64,000 nucleotides of DNA from Ectopseudomonas khazarica (GCF_004521985.1 NZ_SBHZ01000010.1:124001-188000), one strand, 5' to 3'. Shown: positions 17,805-28,551, counted from the stretch's first letter. Notes: a model not told the origin generated them from the letters alone. Translations and numbers: made by a program.

Positions 17805-17829
17805 AAAAGGCGCCGATGGCGCCTTTTTC
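17803..17829. terminator. Bidirectional terminator overlapping a stop codon
   Basis: Perfect 12-bp stem GAAAAAGGCGCC / GGCGCCTTTTTC with a 3-nt loop GAT. It has A- and T-runs on both sides, so it can serve both the upstream plus-strand gene, whose TGA it includes, and the convergent L,D-transpeptidase gene. Confidence 0.9.
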
Positions 17830-17840
17830 ATGGCGTGATC

Positions 17841-18344
17841 TCAGGGGCGAATCTCGATCAGCGTCCCGTCCTTGACCAGGCTCCACACCTCGCGCATGTC
17901 GTCGTTCTTCATGGCGATGCAGCCCTCGGTCCAGTCGAGGGTGTGGAAGAACCACTCGGGGTACTCCTCGTCCAGCGGCGTGCCGTGGATCATGATCATG
18001 CCGCCCGGTGGCACGCCGGCGTTCTTCGCGTGTGCCAGGTCACGGGCATTGGGGTAGGAGATGTGCAGCGACAACTGGTACTTGTCGCTCGGCTTGCGCC
18101 AGTCGATCCAGTAGAAGCCTTCCGGCGTGCGCAGGTCGCCCTCGCGCTGCTTGGCGCCGGTGGGCTGCTTGCCCAGGGAAATGCGGTAGGACCTGATGGT
18201 CTCGCCGCGCTGCTGCAGGTGCAGCTGGCGCTCGGACTTGAGGATGAGCACCTTGTCGACGGTGCGCGTGCCGCTCGCCGGCGTGGTGCTGGCGAAGGCA
18301 TTGAGGCTGAGGGTCAGGCAAAGCAGGGGCAGCAACCAGCGCAT
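17841..18344 (-). CDS. Periplasmic L,D-transpeptidase family protein (YkuD domain)
   Basis: 167 residues with a Sec signal peptide (about 1-18, cleavage near AFAS). The YkuD domain carries the catalytic pair: His120 in MIMIHG and Cys142 in WTEGCIAM, close to the HxG...(S/T)xGC signature. It resembles small YafK/ErfK-like enzymes that remodel peptidoglycan or attach proteins to it. ATG at 18344 is preferred; a TTG at 18359 would add five residues. It lies 18 bp downstream of a Nudix gene on the same strand and may be cotranscribed. Confidence 0.88.
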   Translation of the reverse strand: MRWLLPLLCLTLSLNAFASTTPASGTRTVDKVLILKSERQLHLQQRGETIRSYRISLGKQPTGAKQREGDLRTPEGFYWIDWRKPSDKYQLSLHISYPNARDLAHAKNAGVPPGGMIMIHGTPLDEEYPEWFFHTLDWTEGCIAMKNDDMREVWSLVKDGTLIEIRP

Positions 18345-18362
18345 CGGGATCGTCCGCAAGGG

Positions 18363-18917
18363 TCAACGGGGTGTGTAGTGGGCGCGCAGCGCTTCGAGGG
18401 GTTCGTTGCGTACCGGAAAGAGATTCTGCCGACGGTCGGCGAAGAAGCATTCTAAGGTACGGCCTATGGTGGGGAAAGCCAGCTCTGACCAGGGGATCTG
18501 CGCTTCGTCGAACAGGCGCACCTCCAGGCTTTCCTCGCCCACGGCGAAGTCAAGGTCGACCAGCTCTGCGCGAAACATCATGTACACCTGGCTGATGTGC
18601 GGCAGATCGAAGAGGGTATAGAGACTGAGGTCGCGTACCCGTGCGCAGGCCTCTTCCAGGGTCTCGCGGGCCGCGGCCTGTTCGATGGTCTCGCCGTTCT
18701 CCATGAAACCGGCCGGCAGGGTCCAGTAGCCACGGCGCGGCTCGATGGCGCGCCGGCACAGCAGGACCTGCTCGCCCCATACCGGCAGGCAGCCCGCGAC
18801 GATGCGCGGGTTCTCGTAATGCACGGTGGTGCACTGGCTGCACACGTGGCGCATGCGGTTGTCGCCCGCTGGGATCATGCGGGTGACCGGGTTGCCGCAC
18901 TGGCTGCAGAATTTCAT
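18363..18917 (-). CDS. Zinc-ribbon Nudix hydrolase (NudC-like)
   Basis: 184 residues. An N-terminal zinc ribbon (C4, C7, C26, C29) precedes a Nudix domain whose box runs from GFMENGETIEQAA to RETLEEACARV, with the catalytic Arg-Glu and Glu-Glu pairs present; the family's usual Gly after EE is Ala. This matches short NADH-pyrophosphatase-like proteins. The substrate is likely a nucleotide diphosphate derivative but is unproven. It is divergent from the CoA-type Nudix gene at 19060. Confidence 0.88.
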   Translation of the reverse strand: MKFCSQCGNPVTRMIPAGDNRMRHVCSQCTTVHYENPRIVAGCLPVWGEQVLLCRRAIEPRRGYWTLPAGFMENGETIEQAAARETLEEACARVRDLSLYTLFDLPHISQVYMMFRAELVDLDFAVGEESLEVRLFDEAQIPWSELAFPTIGRTLECFFADRRQNLFPVRNEPLEALRAHYTPR

Positions 18918-19059
18918 GCCTGATCCTCGTTCATGGCGTTATCTTGGCGGTCCTGGTTCGGGCCGGCAAGCCCGCGATTCTGGCCGGCCAGCCCTTTCGT
19001 CGGGGTTGGGCGTGCGGCCGCTTTCATGCCATGATGCCGGGCAAAACAAGACTCCGAGT

Positions 19060-19668
19060 ATGGCCATGCTGGACGAGTTGCTCCATCGCGTGCGCGATTA
19101 TCGACCGCGCCCTCTGGAGGCCGGGCACAGCTTCCCCGAGGCGGCAGTGCTGGTCCCTATCACCCGTAGCGACGAACCTGAACTGGTGTTGACCCTGCGC
19201 GCCAGCGGCCTGTCGACCCACGGCGGTGAGGTTGCCTTCCCCGGTGGGCGTCGTGATCCGGAGGATCGTGACCTGGTGCATACCGCGCTGCGCGAGGCCG
19301 AGGAGGAGGTGGGGCTGCCACCGGGGCTCGTGGAGGTACTCGGACCGCTCAGCCCGCTGGTGTCGCGTCACGGTATCCGCGTCACGCCCTATGTCGGGCT
19401 GGTGCCCGATTACGTCGAGTACAAGGCCAACGATGCGGAAATCGCCTCGGTGTTCTCCGTGCCGCTGGAGTTCTTCCGCGACGACCCGCGCGAAGTCACT
19501 CACCGTATCGATTACCTCGGGCAGAGCTGGTACGTGCCGTCCTACACCTATGACCAATATCGCATCTGGGGGCTGACGGCGATCATGGTCGTGGAGCTGG
19601 TCAACCTGCTCTACGACGCCGGGATTGCCCTGCACCAGCCGCCCGAACACTTCATACACCTGCGCTGA
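19060..19668 (+). CDS. Nudix hydrolase, coenzyme A pyrophosphatase type
   Basis: 202 residues. The Nudix box includes GGRRDPEDRDLVHTALREAE and the following EEVGL. Upstream is the CoA-pyrophosphatase (NuCoA) signature LTLRASGLSTHGGEVAFPGG, which separates this group from other Nudix enzymes. It probably hydrolyses CoA or its oxidised/acyl forms to phosphopantetheine and 3',5'-ADP. ATG 19060 is chosen (MAMLDELL); the longer frame upstream overlaps the divergent Nudix gene. The gamma-carbonic anhydrase gene follows after 12 bp. Confidence 0.9.
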   Translation: MAMLDELLHRVRDYRPRPLEAGHSFPEAAVLVPITRSDEPELVLTLRASGLSTHGGEVAFPGGRRDPEDRDLVHTALREAEEEVGLPPGLVEVLGPLSPLVSRHGIRVTPYVGLVPDYVEYKANDAEIASVFSVPLEFFRDDPREVTHRIDYLGQSWYVPSYTYDQYRIWGLTAIMVVELVNLLYDAGIALHQPPEHFIHLR

Positions 19669-19680
19669 GGACTGACGAGC

Positions 19681-20205
19681 ATGAAATATCGCCTGGGAGG
19701 CTCCCGTGTCGACGCCCATCCCGAAAGCTGGGTCGCGCCCAGCGCCGACCTGATCGGCAAGGTTCGTCTGGACGCGGGGGCCAGCGTCTGGTTCGGCGCC
19801 GTGCTGCGTGGCGACAACGAGCTGATCCACATCGGTGAGAACAGCAACGTGCAGGATGGCACCGTCATGCACACGGACATGGGCTTTCCGCTGACCCTGG
19901 GCAAGGGCGTCACCGTGGGCCACAACGTGATGATGCACGGCTGCACGGTGGACGATTACAGCCTGATCGGCATCAATGCGGTCATCCTCAACGGCGCGAA
20001 GATTGGCAAGAACTGCATCATCGGCGCCAACAGCCTGATTCCCGAGGGCAAGGTCATTCCCGATGGCAGCCTGGTCATGGGCAGCCCGGGCAAGGTGGTG
20101 CGTGAGCTCACCGAGCAGCAGAAGAAGATGCTGGAGGCCAGTGCCGCCCATTACGTTCATAATGCCCAGCGCTATGCCCGAGAGCTGGTCGTTGACGATG
20201 AATGA
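19681..20205 (+). CDS. Gamma-class carbonic anhydrase family protein
   Basis: 174-residue left-handed beta-helix protein made of hexapeptide repeats; trimeric in the family. Zinc ligands are conserved: H64 in TVMHTD, H81 in VGHN and H86 in MMHG. Arg43 and Asp60 of the active-site network are also present. It resembles YrdA/PaaY-like small members, for which carbonic anhydrase activity is not always demonstrated. It overlaps the start of the DUF1289 gene by 8 nt. Confidence 0.92.
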   Translation: MKYRLGGSRVDAHPESWVAPSADLIGKVRLDAGASVWFGAVLRGDNELIHIGENSNVQDGTVMHTDMGFPLTLGKGVTVGHNVMMHGCTVDDYSLIGINAVILNGAKIGKNCIIGANSLIPEGKVIPDGSLVMGSPGKVVRELTEQQKKMLEASAAHYVHNAQRYARELVVDDE

Positions 20206-20395
20206 CGAGAAACCCGTGCGCTCTCCCTGCGTGCATGTCTGCGCGCTGGACGAGCAGGACATCTGCATCGGCTGTCAGCGCACGGCCGCCGAAATCACCC
20301 GCTGGGGCCGCATGGACAATGCCGAGCGCCGCGAGGTGCTGCAACGCAGCCTGGAGCGCGCCCGCGCTTCGGGCCATTTACTGATCCCCTCCTGA
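20198..20395 (+). CDS. DUF1289 small cysteine-rich protein
   Basis: 65 residues. The family pattern is complete: [10 protein letters not shown], then ICIGCQRT and EITRWG. The four cysteines suggest a small metal or Fe-S site, but function is unknown. The ATG lies inside the last codons of the carbonic anhydrase gene (8-nt overlap), indicating translational coupling. Confidence 0.88.
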   Translation: MNDEKPVRSPCVHVCALDEQDICIGCQRTAAEITRWGRMDNAERREVLQRSLERARASGHLLIPS

Positions 20396-20416
20396 TTCAC
20401 TGTTCGAGGAACATTC

Positions 20417-21598
20417 ATGCCCCGTATTGGAACCCCTCTATCGCCGAGTGCGACCCGTGTACTGCTGTGTGGTTGCGGTGAGCTCGGCAAGGAAGTGGTC
20501 ATCGAACTGCAGCGTCTGGGTTGTGAAGTGATCGGTGTCGACCGCTACGCCAACGCCCCGGCGATGCAGGTCGCCCATCGCGCCCACGTGATCGACATGC
20601 TCGACGGTGCCGCCCTGCGTGCCGTGATCGAGAAGGAGCAACCGCACTACATCGTCCCGGAAATCGAGGCCATAGCCACCGCCACGCTGGTCGAGCTGGA
20701 GGCCGAGGGGTTCAACGTGGTGCCCACCGCGCGTGCGGCGCAACTGACCATGAACCGTGAAGGCATCCGTCGCCTGGCGGCCGAAGAACTGGGGCTGCCG
20801 ACCTCGCCCTATCATTTCTCCGACACCTACGAGGACTACGCTGCGGCGGTGAAGTCCGTCGGCTATCCCTGCGTGGTCAAGCCGATCATGAGTTCCTCCG
20901 GCAAGGGCCAGAGCGTGCTGCGCAGCGATGCCGATCTGCAGAAATCCTGGGACTACGCCCAGGAAGGCGGGCGTGCGGGCAAGGGCCGGGTGATCGTCGA
21001 GGGCTTCATCGATTTCGACTACGAGATCACCCTGCTCACCGTGCGTCATGCCGGTGGCACCAGCTTCTGCGCGCCGATCGGCCATCGCCAGGAGGGTGGT
21101 GACTATCAGGAGTCCTGGCAGCCGCAGCCGATGAGCCCGAAGGCACTGGCCGAGTCCGAGCGCGTGGCGCTGGCGGTGACCGAGGCGCTCGGTGGGCGTG
21201 GCCTGTTCGGCGTCGAGTTGTTCGTCAAGGGCGACCAGGTCTGGTTCAGCGAGGTGTCGCCGCGTCCGCACGACACCGGCCTGGTGACCCTGATCTCCCA
21301 GGAGCTGTCCGAGTTCGCCCTGCATGCACGGGCCATTCTCGGCCTGCCGATTCCGCTCATTCGCCAGATGGGGCCGTCGGCTTCGGCGGTGATCCTGGTC
21401 GAGGGCAGCTCGCAGCAGGCCAGCTTCGCCAACCTCGGTGCCGCCCTGAGCGAAGAGGACACGGCGCTGCGTCTGTTCGGCAAGCCCGAGGTCAAGGGGC
21501 AGCGCCGCATGGGCGTGGCGTTGGCCCGCGACGAGTCCATCGAAACTGCCCGGGCCAAGGCCCTGCGCAGCGCGCAAGCGGTTCGCGTTCAGCTGTGA
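20417..21598 (+). CDS. purT: Formate-dependent phosphoribosylglycinamide formyltransferase
   Basis: 393-residue ATP-grasp enzyme that formylates GAR with formate and ATP, a folate-independent alternative to PurN in purine synthesis. The N-terminal nucleotide-binding-like domain starts with [11 protein letters not shown]. The ATP-grasp core has [14 protein letters not shown] and the metal-binding [10 protein letters not shown]. Length is typical. GAGGA precedes the ATG by 9 nt. Confidence 0.97.
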   Translation: MPRIGTPLSPSATRVLLCGCGELGKEVVIELQRLGCEVIGVDRYANAPAMQVAHRAHVIDMLDGAALRAVIEKEQPHYIVPEIEAIATATLVELEAEGFNVVPTARAAQLTMNREGIRRLAAEELGLPTSPYHFSDTYEDYAAAVKSVGYPCVVKPIMSSSGKGQSVLRSDADLQKSWDYAQEGGRAGKGRVIVEGFIDFDYEITLLTVRHAGGTSFCAPIGHRQEGGDYQESWQPQPMSPKALAESERVALAVTEALGGRGLFGVELFVKGDQVWFSEVSPRPHDTGLVTLISQELSEFALHARAILGLPIPLIRQMGPSASAVILVEGSSQQASFANLGAALSEEDTALRLFGKPEVKGQRRMGVALARDESIETARAKALRSAQAVRVQL

Positions 21599-22329
21599 GC
21601 CGGCACGCGTTGTGGTGGCTGGCGACTCTGCCATTGCTGCCCATCGCGCTGCCGTTGGCCGTGCATACGCGGCGCACGGCCCTGCGCCTGCCCGTGGCGC
21701 AGGGTGAACCTTGCGGACTGGCGGCCGCCGATCGGCCGGGTGAACCGCTACGCCTGCTGCTGATCGGTGAGTCGACCGTGGCGGGCGTCGGTGTGCGGGG
21801 GCTCGATCAGGCGCTGGCGAGCTGCCTGGCTGCCGCGCTGGCCGAGCGCCTCGGGCGACCGGTGCAGTGGCGTGCCTGTGGCGAGAACGGCATCACCGCG
21901 CGCCAGGCGTGTGAGCGCCTGTTGCCGCAGGCATTGGCCGAGCCGGCTGATCTGGTGCTGCTGGTCTTCGGGGTCAACGACACCACGCATCTCACTCCGG
22001 CCAGGCGCTGGCACCAGGCGCTGGTCGAGATGGCCGAGGCTTTCCGGGTGCAGGGCTGTCACGTGGCGTTCAGCGCCGTGCCGCCCCTGCGGCACTTCAC
22101 GGCGTTGCCCTGGCTGTTGCGTCAGTTGATGGGCTGGCGGGCGAGTCTGCTGGACCGTGAGCTGCAAGCGCTGGCGCAGCGTTCTGGGGCGCTGCATTGC
22201 GCACTGGACCTGCCGTTCGAGGCGCGCTACCTGGCCGAGGATGGTTACCACCCTTCGGCATTGGGCTATCGGGTATGGGGCGAGGGCCTCGCCGGGCGAC
22301 TCAGTCCGCTGCTGCAGCGTCCGTCTTGA
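21595..22329 (+). CDS. SGNH/GDSL-family hydrolase with N-terminal membrane anchor
   Basis: 244 residues. A hydrophobic N-terminus (about 5-23) looks like a signal or anchor, so the enzyme probably faces the periplasm. SGNH blocks are present: GEST with nucleophile Ser60 (block I), the Gly of CGENG (block II), FGVND (block III) and DGYHPS with the Asp/His pair (block V). It is an esterase or acylhydrolase of unknown substrate. The GTG start overlaps the purT stop by 4 nt. The 3' end overlaps the convergent CorC-type gene by 29 bp. Confidence 0.85.
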   Translation: MSRHALWWLATLPLLPIALPLAVHTRRTALRLPVAQGEPCGLAAADRPGEPLRLLLIGESTVAGVGVRGLDQALASCLAAALAERLGRPVQWRACGENGITARQACERLLPQALAEPADLVLLVFGVNDTTHLTPARRWHQALVEMAEAFRVQGCHVAFSAVPPLRHFTALPWLLRQLMGWRASLLDRELQALAQRSGALHCALDLPFEARYLAEDGYHPSALGYRVWGEGLAGRLSPLLQRPS

Positions 22330-23587
22330 CCTTTTCCACTTGCCAGACACGCACGCTCTTCACGCGGTTTTCCGCCGCCTGGAGGATTTCCAGGCGGTAG
22401 GGGCCGATCTTCAGGCAGACGCTGCTGTCGGGGATGCTCTCCAGCGCTTCGGTGATCAGGCCGTTGAGGGTCTTGGGGCCGTCGCTGGGCAGGTGCCAGC
22501 CGAGGGTCTTGTTCACTTCGCGGATGTAGGCGGCGCCATCGATGACCAGGGTGCCATCTTCCTGCGGATGGATATCCGGGCTGCGCAGGCTGTCCTGGTT
22601 GCTGAAGTCGCCGACGATTTCCTCGAGGATGTCCTCCAGGGTGACGATGCCGATCACGTCGCCGTACTCGTCGACGACGATGCCGATGCGGCGCTTCTGC
22701 TTCTGGAAGTTGATCAGCTGGGTCGACAGCGGCGTGTTCTCCGGCACGAAGTAGGGTTCGTGGCAGGCCGCGAGCAGGGCTTCCTTGGTCAGCTGGTTGT
22801 GGCTGAGCAGACGGGCGATCTGGCGCATGTGCACCACGCCCTCGATCTGGTTGATGTCGCCGCGGAATACCGGTAGCCGGGTGTGCGGTGTGCTGCGCAA
22901 CTGGCCGACGATGCTTTCCAGGTCGTCGTCGAGGTCGATGCCGGCAACTTCGTTGCGCGGGATCATGATGTCGTCGACCGTGACCCGCTCCAGATCGAGG
23001 ATGCCCAGCAGCATGTTCTGGCGATTCTTCGGCAGCTCGGAACCGGATTCGCGCACCACGCTGCGCAGTTCCTCGGTGGACAGGCTGTCGCTGGCGCGCT
23101 GCGCCGGGTCGACGCCGAACAGGCGCAGCAGGCCGTTGCTGATCACGCCAGTCAGCCAGACCACGGGATAGAGCACGCGTTGCAGCAGGCTCAGTACGCG
23201 GCTGGCGGGGAAGGCCACCAGCTCGGGGCGCAGCGCCGCCAGGGTCTTGGGGGTGATCTCGCCAAAAATCAGCACGACGATGGTCAGACCGGCCGTCGCG
23301 ATGGCGATCCCGGCTTCGCCCCACATGTCCACGGCCAGTACGGTGGCGATGGAGGCGGCGAGGATGTTCACCACGTTGTTGCCGACCAGGATGGTGCCGA
23401 GCATGCGGTCGGGCCGGTCGAGCAGGCGGGTGACACGGCGGGCGCCACTGTGTCCTTCCTTGGCCAGGTGCTTGAGCCGGTAGCGGTTGAGGCTGAGCAT
23501 GCCGGTCTCGGAGCTGGAGAAGAACGCCGAGCAGAGGATGAGGAAAATCAGCAGGCCGAGCAGATAGCTCGAATGAAGGTCGTCCAC
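22301..23587 (-). CDS. HlyC/CorC (CNNM-type) membrane protein with CBS pair
   Basis: 428 residues. An N-terminal DUF21/CNNM domain has about four membrane helices (start YLLGLLIFLILCSAFFSSSE). A tandem CBS pair follows (about 205-330, with DDIMIPRNEV and DEYGDVIGIVTLEDILEEIVG), then a C-terminal CorC/HlyC domain. This is the YfjD/CorB layout, linked to magnesium or cobalt efflux and resistance. It starts with GTG after a GAGG ribosome site, 10 bp downstream of the CcsA-like gene, with which it probably forms an operon. Confidence 0.92.
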   Translation of the reverse strand: MDDLHSSYLLGLLIFLILCSAFFSSSETGMLSLNRYRLKHLAKEGHSGARRVTRLLDRPDRMLGTILVGNNVVNILAASIATVLAVDMWGEAGIAIATAGLTIVVLIFGEITPKTLAALRPELVAFPASRVLSLLQRVLYPVVWLTGVISNGLLRLFGVDPAQRASDSLSTEELRSVVRESGSELPKNRQNMLLGILDLERVTVDDIMIPRNEVAGIDLDDDLESIVGQLRSTPHTRLPVFRGDINQIEGVVHMRQIARLLSHNQLTKEALLAACHEPYFVPENTPLSTQLINFQKQKRRIGIVVDEYGDVIGIVTLEDILEEIVGDFSNQDSLRSPDIHPQEDGTLVIDGAAYIREVNKTLGWHLPSDGPKTLNGLITEALESIPDSSVCLKIGPYRLEILQAAENRVKSVRVWQVEKVKTDAAAAD

Positions 23588-23597
23588 GACGGCTGCC

Positions 23598-24398
23598 TCA
23601 GATATGCAGGATGAATTCGCGTACCAGCTTGCTGCCGAAGTAGGCCAGCATCAGCAGGCAGAACCCTGCGAGGGTCCAGCGAATGGCCTTGTGGCCGCGC
23701 CAGCCGAGCTGGTGGCGACCCCAGAGCAGAACGGCGAACACCACCCAGGCGAAGCAGGACAGGATGGTCTTGTGCGCCAGGTGCTGGGCGAACAGGTCGT
23801 CGATGTACAGCGCGCCGGACAGCAGCGACAGCGACAGCAGCAGCCAGCCCGCGAAGAGGAAGCCGAACAGCAGGCTCTCCATGGTCTGCAGCGGCGGGAA
23901 GTTGCGGATGAGCCCAGATGGATGCTTGTGCTTGAGCTGGTAGTCCTGCAGCAGCAGCAGGACCGACTGGAACACGGCGATGGTCAGCATGCCGTAGGCC
24001 AGGATCGAGAACAGGATGTGGGCGAGGATGCCGGGGTGTTCGTCGATCGGGTTGATGGTGCCGCTGGGAATGAATTCCGCCGCCAGCACCGTCAGGGTGC
24101 CGAGCGGAAACAGCAGCAACAGCAGGTTCTCCACCGGAATGCGGGCGCAGGCCAGGAGGATCAGGGCGATGACGGCGCAGGCGATGAGGCTGGCGGCGTT
24201 GAAGAAGTCCAGATTCAGGCCGTGGGCGTCATACAGCTGGAAGAACAGGCTGACGACATGCAGGCACAGGGCAAGCGTACCGAGCGCTACCAGCAGGCGT
24301 TTGTCCGGGATGCTGCGCTTGGTCAGGCGCAGCCCTTGATAAGCAGTGGCGCCGGCATAAAGGAAGGCGGCGGCAAGACTGGGCAACAGAGGGTGCAT
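23598..24398 (-). CDS. CcsA/YpjD-like cytochrome c assembly family membrane protein
   Basis: 266 residues with eight predicted helices, matching the YpjD inner-membrane group related to CcsA/ResC, the haem-delivery part of cytochrome c maturation. Family features include a His in HILFSILAYG, the conserved FQSVLLLLQDYQLK loop and HLAHKTILSCFAWVVFAVLL near the end. The actual role of YpjD proteins is unclear. ATG 24398 (MHPLLPSLAAAF) is preferred over the longer frame from 24440, which would run into the ffh promoter region. Confidence 0.85.
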   Translation of the reverse strand: MHPLLPSLAAAFLYAGATAYQGLRLTKRSIPDKRLLVALGTLALCLHVVSLFFQLYDAHGLNLDFFNAASLIACAVIALILLACARIPVENLLLLLFPLGTLTVLAAEFIPSGTINPIDEHPGILAHILFSILAYGMLTIAVFQSVLLLLQDYQLKHKHPSGLIRNFPPLQTMESLLFGFLFAGWLLLSLSLLSGALYIDDLFAQHLAHKTILSCFAWVVFAVLLWGRHQLGWRGHKAIRWTLAGFCLLMLAYFGSKLVREFILHI

Positions 24399-24495
24399 AA
24401 ATCCGTGTAAGGCGAGCCCGAAAGGCGCTGAGTGTGGCACAGAAGGGTATCGGCACGAAAGACTGGCGGCGGTGTCGGCCGCTCGGCGACTTCGC

Positions 24496-24501
24496 TATAA
24501 T
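24496..24501 (+). promoter_or_regulatory. -10 element upstream of ffh
   Basis: Perfect TATAAT 56 bp before the ffh ATG. No good -35 hexamer is visible at 16-18 bp, so the promoter may depend on an activator or be weak. Confidence 0.5.
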
Positions 24502-24556
24502 CCGCCGCTTGTCGCACATCCGGTACGCCGGGTCGCACCCTATTCAAGGAACGCGC

Positions 24557-25933
<1,377 letters not shown>

Positions 25934-25972
25934 TCTCTGCAGCCCGGTCGATGGCCGGCTGGAAAAAGAGAT

Positions 25973-26000
25973 TTGCAAACCGCCGCATAATCCTTAAAAT
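25973..26000 (+). promoter_or_regulatory. Probable promoter of the rpsP-rimM-trmD-rplS operon
   Basis: TTGCAA (25973-25978), a 16-bp spacer and TAAAAT (25995-26000), about 75 bp before rpsP. The -10 hexamer is bracketed by an 8-bp inverted repeat GCCGCATA (25982-25989) / TATGCGGC (26000-26007). Confidence 0.6.
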
Positions 26001-26074
26001 ATGCGGCCTTTCGGGCCCAGGCCCATTTTTAATGTGTGCCTCAAGTTAGCACCGACTATAGGAACGATGTTCAC

Positions 26075-26326
26075 ATGGTAACCATCCGTCTTGCTCGTGG
26101 CGGCTCCAAAAAGCGCCCCTTCTACCACCTGACCGTGACCAACAGCCGCAATGCGCGCGATGGTCGTTTCGTTGAGCGTATCGGTTTCTTCAACCCGATC
26201 GCTGCCGGTGGCGAAGTGCGTCTGTCCGTCGACCAGGAGCGTGCGACCTACTGGCTGGGCCAGGGCGCTCAGCCGTCTGAGCGTGTTGCTCAGCTGCTCA
26301 AGGAAGCTGCCAAGGCTGCTGCCTAA
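26075..26326 (+). CDS. rpsP: 30S ribosomal protein S16
   Basis: 83-residue ribosomal protein required for 30S assembly. The start [18 protein letters not shown] is diagnostic. First gene of the classical rpsP-rimM-trmD-rplS operon; rimM begins 8 bp after its stop. The longer frame from 26036 has no conserved sequence, so ATG 26075 is used. Confidence 0.99.
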   Translation: MVTIRLARGGSKKRPFYHLTVTNSRNARDGRFVERIGFFNPIAAGGEVRLSVDQERATYWLGQGAQPSERVAQLLKEAAKAAA

Positions 26327-26334
26327 GCATCTTT

Positions 26335-26871
26335 ATGAGTACGACGCCGGCCGTCGCCGAGGACCTGATCGTTCTCGGCAAGATTGTCTCGGTGCACGGC
26401 GTCAGGGGTGAAGTGAAGGTGTACTCCTTTACCGATCCCATCGATAACGTGCTCGATTACCGAAACTGGACGCTCAAGCGTGACGGTGAGGTAAAGAAAG
26501 TGGAACTGGCCAGCGGCCGCCTGCAAGGCAAGGTGCTGGTAGCCAAGTTGAAGGGTCTGGATGATCGCGAAGTCGCGCGTAGCTACGCCGGTTTCGAGAT
26601 CTGCGTGCCGCGTAGCGAGCTGCCGGATCTGGAGGAAGGTGAGTTCTACTGGTACCAGTTGCAAGGCTTGAAGGTCATCGATCAGGCAGGGCAGTTGCTC
26701 GGTGTGATCGACCACTTGTTCGAGACCGGTGCCAACGATGTGATGGTGGTCAAGGCCTGCGCGGGCAGCCTGGATGATCGCGAGCGGCTGTTGCCCTATA
26801 CGGAGCAATGCGTGCTGTCGATCGACCTGGCCGCTGGCGAGATGCGGGTCGACTGGGATGCGGATTTCTAA
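26335..26871 (+). CDS. rimM: Ribosome maturation factor RimM
   Basis: 178 residues. An N-terminal RimM barrel ([18 protein letters not shown], about 12-30) is followed by a PRC-barrel C-terminal domain ([10 protein letters not shown] onward). It binds S19 and helps mature the 30S head. Located between rpsP and trmD as usual, with only 5 bp to trmD. Confidence 0.98.
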   Translation: MSTTPAVAEDLIVLGKIVSVHGVRGEVKVYSFTDPIDNVLDYRNWTLKRDGEVKKVELASGRLQGKVLVAKLKGLDDREVARSYAGFEICVPRSELPDLEEGEFYWYQLQGLKVIDQAGQLLGVIDHLFETGANDVMVVKACAGSLDDRERLLPYTEQCVLSIDLAAGEMRVDWDADF

Positions 26872-26876
26872 GGCTC

Positions 26877-27620
26877 ATGCGCGTAGAAGTCATCACGCTG
26901 TTCCCGGAGATGTTCGCCGCCATTGGCGAGTACGGCATCACCAGTCGTGCGGTGAGGCAGGAGCTGCTCAAGCTCAACTGCTGGAATCCGCGGGACTACA
27001 CAACGGATCGCCACCATACGGTGGATGACCGTCCCTTCGGCGGTGGCCCGGGGATGGTGATGAAGATCAAGCCTCTCGAGGATGCCCTGGCCAGCGCCAG
27101 GCAAGCCGCGGGGGAGACGGCGAAGGTGATTTACCTGTCGCCGCAGGGGCGTCGTCTGAATCAGGCGGCGGTCCGCGAGCTGGCACAGGAGGATGCACTG
27201 ATCCTGATCGCCGGTCGTTATGAAGGCATCGACGAGCGTTTCATCGAGACGCATGTCGATGAGGAATGGTCGATTGGCGACTACGTCCTGTCCGGCGGTG
27301 AGCTGCCGGCCATGGTGCTGATCGATGCGGTGACGCGCCTTTTGCCTGGTGCATTGGGTCATGCCGATTCGGCCGAGGAGGACTCCTTTACGGATGGCCT
27401 GCTCGACTGCCCGCACTACACCCGACCGGAGGTGTATGCGGATAAACGTGTTCCTGACGTGTTGCTTAGTGGCAACCACGAACACATCCGGCGCTGGCGT
27501 TTGCAGCAGTCCCTTGGTCGGACCTGGGAACGTCGCGCTGATCTTCTGGATAGCCGCTCGCTTTCTGGAGAAGAGAAGAAGCTGCTGGAGGAATACATCC
27601 GCCAGCGGGACGATAGTTAA
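26877..27620 (+). CDS. trmD: tRNA (guanine-37-N1)-methyltransferase
   Basis: 247-residue SPOUT-class enzyme making m1G37, which prevents +1 frameshifting. The trefoil-knot SAM site is visible in [12 protein letters not shown] and [11 protein letters not shown], and the Arg/Asp-rich linker and C-terminal tRNA-binding domain follow. The ATG at 26877 gives the typical [13 protein letters not shown]; the frame upstream overlaps rimM. Confidence 0.98.
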   Translation: MRVEVITLFPEMFAAIGEYGITSRAVRQELLKLNCWNPRDYTTDRHHTVDDRPFGGGPGMVMKIKPLEDALASARQAAGETAKVIYLSPQGRRLNQAAVRELAQEDALILIAGRYEGIDERFIETHVDEEWSIGDYVLSGGELPAMVLIDAVTRLLPGALGHADSAEEDSFTDGLLDCPHYTRPEVYADKRVPDVLLSGNHEHIRRWRLQQSLGRTWERRADLLDSRSLSGEEKKLLEEYIRQRDDS

Positions 27621-27662
27621 CGTATCGATGGCAGGCCGGGAGGCTTGTCTTAGGAGCGCAGC

Positions 27663-28013
27663 ATGACCAACAAGATTATCCAGATGCTCGAAGCCGAGCA
27701 GATGAACAAAGAAATCCCGACTTTCGCACCGGGCGACACCGTTGTCGTGCAAGTGAAAGTGAAGGAAGGCGACCGTCAGCGTCTGCAGGCCTTCGAAGGC
27801 GTCGTTATCGCCAAGCGTAACCGTGGCCTGAACAGCGCTTTCACCGTGCGCAAGATCTCCAGCGGTGTAGGCGTCGAGCGTACCTTCCAGACCTACTCGC
27901 CGCTGGTCGACAGCCTGAGCGTCAAGCGTCGCGGTGACGTGCGCAAGGCCAAGCTGTACTACCTGCGCGACCTGTCCGGCAAAGCCGCGCGCATCAAGGA
28001 AAAGCTGTCCTAA
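27663..28013 (+). CDS. rplS: 50S ribosomal protein L19
   Basis: 116-residue protein at the 30S-50S interface. Characteristic segments are [16 protein letters not shown] and [20 protein letters not shown] lies 8 nt before the ATG. It is the last gene of the operon and is followed by a strong terminator. Confidence 0.99.
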   Translation: MTNKIIQMLEAEQMNKEIPTFAPGDTVVVQVKVKEGDRQRLQAFEGVVIAKRNRGLNSAFTVRKISSGVGVERTFQTYSPLVDSLSVKRRGDVRKAKLYYLRDLSGKAARIKEKLS

Positions 28014-28030
28014 GTTCGGACGCTTCTCTG

Positions 28031-28058
28031 AAAAAAGCAGCCTACGGGCTGCTTTTTT
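28031..28058 (+). terminator. Intrinsic terminator of the rpsP operon
   Basis: Perfect 12-bp stem AAAAAAGCAGCC / GGCTGCTTTTTT with a TACG tetraloop and a six-T tail, 17 bp after rplS. Confidence 0.93.
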
Positions 28059-28125
28059 CGTTTCTGGGCCGCGTTGACCGATGGGTTTCGTGGCCAGGTC
28101 CATCCATAGAATGAGCAGTCGTGGC

Positions 28126-28539
28126 ATGACCCCGAGAGAGCAGGAAATCCAGCGGCGTACCCAGTTGTCGGAAACCCGCGTGACCAAGGCGGTGTTCCCG
28201 CCGACCACCAACCATCACAACACCCTGTTCGGCGGCACGGCGCTGGCCTGGATGGACGAGGTGTCGTTCATCGCCGCCACGCGTTTCTGCCGCCTGCCGC
28301 TGGTGACCGTGTCCAGCGATCGTATCGATTTCAAGCATGCGATCCCGGCGGGGTCGATCGTCGAGTTGATCGGTCGGGTGGTCAAGGTTGGCAACACCAG
28401 CCTCAAGGTGGAGGTCGAGGTGTTCGTTGAGGGCCTTTACCAGGAGGGGCGCGAGCGGGCCATCAGCGGCAGTTTCAGCTTCGTCGCCGTCGACGAGCAG
28501 CAGAAGCCGGTGCCGGTGCTGCCGGGCTTCGCGCAGTAG
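28126..28539 (+). CDS. Acyl-CoA thioesterase (hotdog fold)
   Basis: 137 residues with the YciA-like single hotdog domain: VFPPTTNHHNTLFGGTALAWMDE contains the catalytic Asp and the Asn/His cluster, followed by the conserved VTVSSDRIDFK. It hydrolyses acyl-CoA thioesters; chain-length preference cannot be inferred. ATG 28126 (MTPREQEIQ) fits homologues as I remember them; in-frame starts at 28081 and 28111 exist but add no recognisable sequence. Confidence 0.9.
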   Translation: MTPREQEIQRRTQLSETRVTKAVFPPTTNHHNTLFGGTALAWMDEVSFIAATRFCRLPLVTVSSDRIDFKHAIPAGSIVELIGRVVKVGNTSLKVEVEVFVEGLYQEGRERAISGSFSFVAVDEQQKPVPVLPGFAQ

Positions 28540-28551
28540 GCGTGCAGCGGC

